Shown here: positions 54,887-64,000 of the stretch, in pieces
How positions within the stretch are numbered: the first letter of the stretch is position 1
How the letters are laid out: each line of letters starts with the position of its first letter
NCBI GenBank assembly: GCA_025642075.2
Contig: JAODUO010000046.1
Location: 760,001 to 824,000 of the forward strand
DNA: 64,000 nucleotides
Source of the DNA: Ridgeia piscesae
Taxonomy: Eukaryota > Annelida > Polychaeta > Sabellida > Siboglinidae
Direction: 5' to 3'
Notes under the pieces: model-generated
The model's input: only the letters and a program-made list of their open reading frames with translations
Databases searched by the model: none
What the model was told of the DNA's origin: nothing
Translations under genes and position numbers: made by a program

Positions 54887-55140
54887 TACCCAGTATACTA
54901 TGGTTTTGTACCAGTGAAAAGGTCCATAGAGATATTAGACATAAATCGAATGTTTATTTATGTTACATGTATTTTCTGTTATCGGTTCCGAGGCCACCAA
55001 TCAGGACAGATTATGTTATTTTAGGAAACAAAAAATCCATCATCCGAGTCTTGCTTATTTACCACAGTCCCATCTGGAGGATGGATTTGTAACTTTGGCG
55101 TTATTCTTTCAACTGATTCATCTGTACACTGCCACTGAGC
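53710..55140. other. AT-rich DNA upstream of TTBK, no gene seen
   Basis: Contains a (TA)n run at 54845-54881. No coding or RNA feature recognised. Confidence 0.5.
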
Positions 55141-55149
55141 TCCAGTAAT

Positions 55150-58100
55150 GGTATAAATGCTGTGGTGCACCAGTGGACACTCACTTGTAATGGTATAACT
55201 GCTGTGGTGCACCAGTGGACACTCACTTGTAATGGTATAAATGCTGTGGTGCACCAGTGGACACTCACTTGTAATGGTATAAATGCTGTGGTGCACCAGT
55301 GGACACTCACTTGTAATGGTATAACTGCTGAGGTGCACCAGTGGACACTCACTTGTAATGGTATAAATGCTGCGGTGCACCAGTGGACACTCACTTGTAA
55401 TGGTATAAATGCTGTGGTGCACCAGTGGACACTCACTTGAAATGGTATACATGCTGTGGTGCACCAGTGGACACTCACTTGTAATGGTATAACTGCTGAT
55501 GGTGCACCAGTGGACACTCACTTGTAATGGTATAAATGCTGTGGTGCACCAGTGGACACTCACTTGTAATGGTATAAATGCTGTGGTGCACCAGTGGACA
55601 CTCACTTGTAATGGTATAACTGCTGTGGTGCACCAGTGGACACTCACTTGTAATGGTATAACTGCTGTGGTGCACCAGTGGACACTCACTTGTAATGGTA
55701 TAAATGCTGTGGTGCACCAGTGGACACTCACTTGTAATGGTATAACTGCTGTGGTGCACCAGTGGACACTCACTTGTAATGGTATAAATGCTGTGGTGCA
55801 CCAGTGGACACTCACTTGAAATGGTATAAATGCTGCGGTGCACCAGTGGACACTCACTTGTAATGGTATAACTGCTGAGGTGCACCAGTGGACACTCACT
55901 TGTAATGGTATAAATGCTGCGGTGCACCAGTGGACACTCACTTGTAATGGTATAACTGCTGAGGTGCACCAGTGGACACTCACTTGTAATGGTATAAATG
56001 CTGCGGTGCACCAGTGGACACTCACTTGTAATGGTATAACTGCTGAGGTGCACCAGTGGACACTCACTTGTAATGGTATAAATGCTGCGGTGCACCAGTG
56101 GACACTCACTTGTAATGGTATAAATGCTGCGGTGCACCAGTGGACACTCACTTGTAATGGTATAAATGCTGCGGTGCACCAGTGGACACTCACTTGTAAT
56201 GGTATAAATGCTGCGGTGCACCAGTGGACACTCACTTGTAATGGTATAAATGCTGCGGTGCACCAGTGGACACTCACTTGTAATGGTATAACTGCTGTGG
56301 TGCACCAGTGGACACTCACTTGTAATGGTATAAATGCTGTGGTGCACCAGTGGACACTCACTTGTAATGGTGTAACTGCTGAGGTGCACCAGTGGACACT
56401 CACTTGTAATGGTATAAATGCTGAGGTGCACCAGTGGACACTCACTTGTAATGGTATAAATGCTGTGGTGCACCAGTGGACACTCACTTGTAATGGTGTA
56501 AATGCTGTGGTGCACCAGTGGACACTCACTTGTAATGGTATAAATGCTGTGGTGCACCAGTGGACACTCACTTGTAATGGTATAACTGCTGAGGTGCACC
56601 AGTGGACACTCACTTGTAATGGTATAAATGCTGTGGTGCACCAGTGGACACTCACTTGTAATGGTATAAATGCTGTGGTGCACCAGTGGACACTCACTTG
56701 TAATGGTATAACTGCTGTGGTGCACCAGTGGACACTCACTTGAAATGGTATAAGTGCTGCGGTGCACCAGTGGACACTCACTTGTAATGGTATAAGTGCT
56801 GCGGTGCACCAGTGGACACTCACTTGTAATGGTATAAGTGCTGCGGTGCACCAGTGGACACTCACTTGTAATGGTATAAGTGCTGCGGTGCACCAGTGGA
56901 CACTCACTTGTAATGGTATAACTGCTGTGGTGCACCAGTGGACACTCACTTGTAATGGTGTAAGTGCTGTGGTGCACCAGTGGACACTCACTTGTAATGG
57001 TGTAAATGCTGTGGTGCACCAGTGGACACTCACTTGTAATGGTGTAACTGCTGAGGTGCACCAGTGGACACTCACTTGTAATGGTATAAATGCTGTGGTG
57101 CACCAGTGGACACTCACTTGTAATGGTATAAATGCTGTGGTGCACCAGTGGACACTCACTTGTAATGGTGTAAATGCTGTGGTGCACCAGTGGACACTCA
57201 CTTGTAATGGTGTAACTGCTGAGGTGCACCAGTGGACACTCACTTGTAATGGTGTAACTGCTGTGGTGCACCAGTGGACACTCACTTGTAATGGTATAAA
57301 TGCTGCGGTGCACCAGTGGACACTCACTTGTAATGGTATAAATGCTGCGGTGCACCAGTGGACACTCACTTGTAATGGTATAAATGCTGCGGTGCACCAG
57401 TGGACACTCACTTGTAATGGTATAACTGCTGCGGTGCACCAGTGGACACTCACTTGTAATGGTATAAGTGCTGCGGTGCACCAGTGGACACTCACTTGTA
57501 ATGGTATAAATGCTGTGGTGCACCAGTGGACACTCACTTGTAATGGTGTAACTGCTGAGGTGCACCAGTGGACACTCACTTGTAATGGTATAAATGCTGT
57601 GGTGCACCAGTGGACACTCACTTGTAATGGTATAAATGCTGTGGTGCACCAGTGGACACTCACTTGTAATGGTATAAATGCTGTGGTGCACCAGTGGACA
57701 CTCACTTGTAATGGTGTAACTGCTGAGGTGCACCAGTGGACACTCACTTGTAATGGTATAACTGCTGTGGTGCACCAGTGGACACTCACTTGTAATGGTA
57801 TAAATGCTGTGGTGCACCAGTGGACACTCACTTGTAATGGTATAACTGCTGTGGTGCACCAGTGGACACTCACTTGAAATGGTATAAATGCTGCGGTGCA
57901 CCAGTGGACACTCACTTGTAATGGTATAACTGCTGCGGTGCACCAGTGGACACTCACTTGTAATGGTATAACTGCTGTGGTGCACCAGTGGACACTCACT
58001 TGAAATGGTATAAATGCTGTGGTGCACCAGTGGACACTCACTTGTAATGGTATAAATGCTGTGGTGCACCAGTGGACACTCACTTGTAATGGTATAACTG

Positions 58101-61100
58101 CTGTGGTGCACCAGTGGACACTCACTTGTAATGGTATAACTGCTGTGGTGCACCAGTGGACACTCACTTGTAATGGTATAAATGCTGTGGTGCACCAGTG
58201 GACACTCACTTGTAATGGTATAAATGCTGTGGTGCACCAGTGGACACTCACTTGTAATGGTATAAATGCTGTGGTGCACCAGTGGACACTCACTTGTAAT
58301 GGTGTAACTGCTGAGGTGCACCAGTGGACACTCACTTGTAATGGTATAACTGCTGTGGTGCACCAGTGGACACTCACTTGTAATGGTATAAATGCTGTGG
58401 TGCACCAGTGGACACTCACTTGTAATGGTATAACTGCTGTGGTGCACCAGTGGACACTCACTTGTAATGGTATAAATGCTGTGGTGCACCAGTGGACACT
58501 CACTTGTAATGGTGTAACTGCTGAGGTGCACCAGTGGACACTCACTTGTAATGGTATAAATGCTGAGGTGCACCAGTGGACACTCACTTGTAATGGTATA
58601 AATGCTGTGGTGCACCAGTGGACACTCACTTGTAATGGTATAAATGCTGCGGTGCACCAGTGGACACTCACTTGTAATGGTATAACTGCTGAGGTGCACC
58701 AGTGGACACTCACTTGTAATGGTATAAATGCTGCGGTGCACCAGTGGACACTCACTTGTAATGGTATAAATGCTGCGGTGCACCAGTGGACACTCACTTG
58801 TAATGGTATAAATGCTGCGGTGCACCAGTGGACACTCACTTGTAATGGTATAAATGCTGCGGTGCACCAGTGGACACTCACTTGTAATGGTATAAATGCT
58901 GCGGTGCACCAGTGGACACTCACTTGTAATGGTATAACTGCTGTGGTGCACCAGTGGACACTCACTTGTAATGGTATAAATGCTGTGGTGCACCAGTGGA
59001 CACTCACTTGTAATGGTGTAACTGCTGAGGTGCACCAGTGGACACTCACTTGTAATGGTATAAATGCTGAGGTGCACCAGTGGACACTCACTTGTAATGG
59101 TATAACTGCTGTGGTGCACCAGTGGACACTCACTTGTAATGGTGTAAATGCTGTGGTGCACCAGTGGACACTCACTTGTAATGGTATAAATGCTGTGGTG
59201 CACCAGTGGACACTCACTTGTAATGGTATAACTGCTGAGGTGCACCAGTGGACACTCACTTGTAATGGTATAAATGCTGTGGTGCACCAGTGGACACTCA
59301 CTTGTAATGGTATAAATGCTGTGGTGCACCAGTGGACACTCACTTGTAATGGTATAACTGCTGTGGTGCACCAGTGGACACTCACTTGAAATGGTATAAT
59401 GCTGCGGTGCACCAGTGGACACTCACTTGTAATGGTATAAGTGCTGCGGTGCACCAGTGGACACTCACTTGTAATGGTATAAGTGCTGCGGTGCACCAGT
59501 GGACACTCACTTGTAATGGTATAAGTGCTGCGGTGCACCAGTGGACACTCACTTGTAATGGTGTAACTGCTGTGGTGCACCAGTGGACACTCACTTGTAA
59601 TGGTGTAAGTGCTGTGGTGCACCAGTGGACACTCACTTGTAATGGTGTAAATGCTGTGGTGCACCAGTGGACACTCACTTGTAATGGTGTAACTGCTGAG
59701 GTGCACCAGTGGACACTCACTTGTAATGGTATAAATGCTGGGTGCACCAGTGGACACTCACTTGTAATGGTAAACTGCTGGGTGCACCAGTGGACACTCA
59801 CTTGTAATGGTATAAATGCTGTGGTGCACCAGGGGAACACTCACTTGTAATGGTATAAATGCTGGGTGCACCAGTGGACACTCACTTGTAATGGTATAAA
59901 TGCTGTGGTGCACCAGGGGAACACTCACTTGTAATGGTAAAAATGCTGTGGTGCACCAGTGGACACTCACTTGTAATGGTATAATGCTGTGGTGCACCAG
60001 TGGACACTCACTTGTAATGGTAAAATGCTGTGGTGCACCAGTGGACACTCACTTGAAATGGTAAAAATGCTGGGTGCACCAGTGGACACTCACTTGTAAT
60101 GGTATAAATGCTGGGTGCACCAGTGGACACTCACTTGTAATGGTATAACTGCTGGGTGCACCAGTGGACACTCACTTGTAATGGTATAAATGCTGTGGTG
60201 CACCAGTGGACACTCACTTGTAATGGTAAAATGCTGTGGTGCACCAGTGGACACTCACTTGTAATGGTATAAATGCTGGGTGCACCAGTGGACACTCACT
60301 TGTAATGGTAAAAATGCTGTGGTGCACCAGTGGACACTCACTTGAAATGGTAAAAATGCTGTGGTGCACCAGTGGACACTCACTTGTAATGGTAAAAATG
60401 CTGTGGTGCACCAGTGGACACTCACTTGTAATGGTATAAATGCTGGGTGCACCAGTGGACACTCACTTGTAATGGTTAACTGCTGAGGTGCACCAGTGGA
60501 CACTCACTTGTAATGGTATAAATGCTGTGGTGCACCAGGGGAACACTCACTTGTAATGGTTAAATGCTGGGTGCACCAGTGGACACTCACTTGTAATGGT
60601 ATAAATGCTGGGTGCACCAGTGGACACTCACTTGTAAGGGTTTAAAAATGCTGGGTGCACCAGTGGACACTCACTTGTAATGGTATAACTGCTGTGGTGC
60701 ACCAGTGGACACTCACTTGTAATGGTAAAAATGCTGTGGTGCACCAGTGGACACTCACTTGTAATGGTATAACTGCTGCGGTGCACCAGTGGACACTCAC
60801 TTGTAATGGTAAAAATGCTGGGTGCACCAGTGGACACTCACTTGTAATGGTATAAATGTGGGTGCACCAGTGGACACTCACTTGTAATGGTAAAAATGCT
60901 GGGTGCACCAGTGGACACTCACTTGTAATGGTAAATGCTGGGTGCACCAGTGGACACTCACTTGTAATGGTAAAAATGCTGTGGTGCACCAGTGGACACT
61001 CACTTGTAATGGTAAAAATGCTGTGGTGCACCAGTGGACACTCACTTGTAATGGTATAAATGCTGTGGTGCACCAGTGGACACTCACTTGTAAGGGTTTA

Positions 61101-63095
61101 AAAATGCTGGGTGCACCAGTGGACACTCACTTGTAATGGTATAAATGCTGTGGTGCACCAGTGGACACTCACTTGTAATGGTATAAATGCTGTGGTGCAC
61201 CAGTGGACACTCACTTGTAATGGTAAAAATGCTGTGGTGCACCAGTGGACACTCACTTGTAATGGTAAAAATGCTGTGGTGCACCAGTGGACACTCACTT
61301 GTAAGGGTTTAAAAATGCTGGGTGCACCAGTGGACACTCACTTGTAATGGTAAAAATGCTGTGGTGCACCAGTGGACACTCACTTGTAATGGTATAAATG
61401 CTGTGGTGCACCAGGGGAACACTCACTTGTAATGGTAAAAATGCTGGGTGCACCAGTGGACACTCACTTGAAATGGTAAAAATGCTGGGTGCACCAGTGG
61501 ACACTCACTTGTAATGGTATAAATGCTGCGGTGCACCAGGGGAACACTCACTTGTAATGGTATAAATGCTGCGGTGCACCAGTGGACACTCACTTGTAAT
61601 GGTATAAATGCTGCGGTGCACCAGTGGACACTCACTTGTAATGGTAAAAATGCTGTGGTGCACCAGTGGACACTCACTTGTAATGGTATAATGCTTTGGT
61701 GCACCAGTGGACACTCACTTGTAATGGTAAAAATGCTGTGGTGCACCAGTGGACACTCACTTGTAATGGTTAACTGCTGGGGTGCACCAGTGGACACTCA
61801 CTTGTAATGGTAAAAATGCTGTGGTGCACCAGTGGACACTCACTTGTAATGGTATAAATGTGTGGTGCACCAGTGGACACTCACTTGTAATGGTAAAAAT
61901 GCTGTGGTGCACCAGTGGACACTCACTTGTAATGGTTAACTGCTGGGTGCACCAGTGGACACTCACTTGTAATGGTAAACTGCTGTGGTGCACCAGTGGA
62001 CACTCACTTGAAATGGTAAAAATGCTGTGGTGCACCAGTGGACACTCACTTGAAATGGTAAAAATGCTGTGGTGCACCAGTGGACACTCACTTGTAATGG
62101 TATAAATGCTGGGTGCACCAGTGGACACTCACTTGTAATGGTATAACTGCTGGGTGCACCAGTGGACACTCACTTGTAATGGTATAAATGCTGTGGTGCA
62201 CCAGTGGACACTCACTTGTAATGGTATAAATGCTGGGTGCACCAGTGGACACTCACTTGTAATGGTATAACTGCTGGGTGCACCAGTGGACACTCACTTG
62301 AAATGGTAAAAATGCTGTGGTGCACCAGTGGACACTCACTTGTAATGGTATAAATGCTGTGGTGCACCAGTGGACACTCCTTGTAATGGTATAACTGCTG
62401 TGGTGCACCAGTGGACACTCACTTGTAATGGTAAAAATGCTGTGGTGCACCAGTGGACACTCACTTGAAATGGTAAACTGCTGTGGTGCACCAGTGGACA
62501 CTCACTTGTAATGGTAAAATGCTGTGGTGCACCAGTGGACACTCACTTGTAATGGTATAACTGCTGTGGTGCACCAGTGGACACTCACTTGTAATGGTAT
62601 AAATGCTGTGGTGCACCAGTGGACACTCACTTGTAATGGTATAACTGCTGTGGTGCACCAGTGGACACTCACTTGTAATGGTACAACTGCTGTGGTGCAC
62701 CAGTGGACACTCACTTGTAATGGTATAAATGCTGTGGTGCACCAGTGGACACTCACTTGTAATGGTATAAATGCTGTGGTGCACCAGTGGACACTCACTT
62801 GTAATGGTATAACTGCTGTGGTGCACCAGTGGACACTCACTTGTAATGGTATAAATGCTGTGGTGCACCAGGGGACACTCACTTGTAATGGTATAAATGC
62901 TGTGGTCACCAGGGGAACACTCACTTGTAATGGTAAAAATGCTGTGGTGCACCAGGGGAACACTCACTTGTAATGGTATAAATGCTGTGGTCACCAGGGG
63001 AACACTCACTTGTAATGGTATAAATGCTGTGGTGCACCAGTGGACACTCACTTGTAATGGTATAAATGCTGTGGTGCACCAGTGAACACTCACTT
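55150..63095. repeat. Large minisatellite, 42-bp unit, about 189 copies
   Basis: Unit GGTGCACCAGTGGACACTCA, then CTTGTAATGGTATAAATGCT plus a variable base pair. 42 is a multiple of 3, so several frames stay open with a 14-residue period, including a 1578-codon minus frame; no gene evidence beyond that. Variable sites (AAATG/AACTG/AAGTG; GTATA/GTGTA; CTGTG/CTGCG/CTGAG) define monomer types. The first 4.6 kb is almost indel-free; from about 59740 units of 40-43 bp with indels become common. Confidence 0.97.
56050..59720. repeat. Higher-order repeat inside the 42-bp array (period 2646 bp)
   Basis: The order of monomer types at about 56050-57070 recurs at about 58696-59720, exactly 63 monomers (2646 bp) later. 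A rare variant, TTGAAATGG followed by three AAGTGCTGCGG units, marks it at 56741 and 59387. In the 18 monomers before that marker only one differs. Confidence 0.75.
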
Positions 63096-64000
63096 GTCCT
63101 GGGCATGCAATGTTGTCAACTCCTTTATTCCATTAAAGAAAATTTATATACTTGAATTAGTAAACATTAATCAAGAAATAAAAGAATATGTCCATCTGCC
63201 CAACCAAAAATATATGTCTATATGCCTGCCTGCCTGCCTGCCTGCCTGCCTGCCAGCCTGCCTGCCTGCCTGTTTCTGCCCGCCCACCTGTTCATCTGTC
63301 TGTCGATACAGATCTGTCATGACAAAGGGCAGACTTGGCATCAACCACTAGAGCATGCACCAAACGGACGCAACATGATGTGGACCTGCTCAGCATAAAC
63401 CAAAACACAACATCCACCTGCGTCTCACACGAGACACACACAACACGACATATGTGCACCCTACTTGCTTCACTGGATTGAAACAAATGCGCAACACTGT
63501 GCCAACAGAACATGCTTGGGGTCCCGGAGAGGTGCAACAACCCTAACATTTATCCCACTTACCCGGGTAGTTTCAACATCAAGAACATACCTGCATATTA
63601 CATAAGAACACACCTTACAGAACTGTCATTTCATTAACATGATGGAAACTGAAAGCGAACTGTTGTACACAGTCGAAGTACACAAAAACAGTCTGAATTT
63701 CTGACATGCCTTACAAGATAGCGGCAGTTTTAGGGTCCACGCATCTGGGTTCATTTATGGCCCCCGTATCTGAGGTTCATCTAGTTTCACCACCAATGAC
63801 CATTTCTCCCAGAGCAGAAAATAGAATAGACCGCATGAATTATAGATATTATCTTTCTGTGGTCATTGCTGGCCACTGACCAATACTCTGGGAACTGGTC
63901 ATTCCCCAATGTCTGTGTATGTCCATGCATAGTTATGCATACATGCCAAGACCACACATCAATGTCTGCAGCCAGACACTCACTTCCTGTCTGCCGCATT
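63096..64000. other. Unique DNA at the right edge; (CTGC)n at 63227-63272
   Basis: No gene, exon or RNA recognised. Only the short tetranucleotide run stands out. Confidence 0.5.

Noticed and set aside
55021..59757. 1578-codon minus-strand frame with 14-residue repeats (VSVHWCTTAFIPLQ)
   Set aside because: 42-bp unit is a multiple of three, so openness is trivial; at least three frames are open over the same span and indels destroy it to the right. A repetitive protein cannot be fully excluded, but there is no non-repeat domain, signal peptide or splice context.

Overview
This window is nuclear DNA from an invertebrate animal (a bilaterian; spiralian and invertebrate deuterostome are both possible, and I cannot place it more finely). 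The evidence is long introns with GT-AG borders, three animal gene families (TSSK, RBM25, TTBK), tRNA-derived SINEs and very heavy minisatellite content. No prokaryotic operon, CRISPR array or virus was seen.

Layout. 1-3830: a 38-bp minisatellite, then a strange 'blended' stretch that looks like an assembly artefact. 3830-6400: mostly unassigned, with one GC-rich patch. 6639-9212: two divergent testis-specific serine/threonine kinase (TSSK) genes, head to head, 515 bp apart. The minus-strand copy has introns and only its first two exons are found; the plus-strand copy is intronless and intact. Three CRE-like sites lie between them. 9213-13362: intergenic DNA with a GGGGCT repeat and a CA repeat. 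13363-29504: a complete RBM25 splicing-factor gene on the plus strand, which I could join from 18 exons into 834 codons. 30700-34600: intergenic, with a 29-bp minisatellite whose units each carry a pol III A-box. 34677-52282: a tau-tubulin kinase (TTBK) gene on the minus strand, of which seven coding exons are recognised and one kinase-core exon is missing. Its introns are filled with minisatellites and SINEs. 53140-64000: further arrays, including a 7.9-kb array of a 42-bp unit with higher-order structure; no gene seen.

The longest open frames (roughly 900, 1000, 560 and 1580 codons) are not genes. They are tandem repeats whose unit has no stop codon in the frames read. The genes do not form a functional cluster: TSSKs act in male germ cells, RBM25 in nuclear pre-mRNA splicing, and TTBK phosphorylates tau/tubulin and, in vertebrates, licenses ciliogenesis.

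Most useful second looks: the CRE-bearing divergent TSSK promoter, the missing TTBK exon, the interleaved repeat/unique sequence at 2742-3630, and the two minisatellites that seem to have grown from the tRNA-like heads of SINEs.
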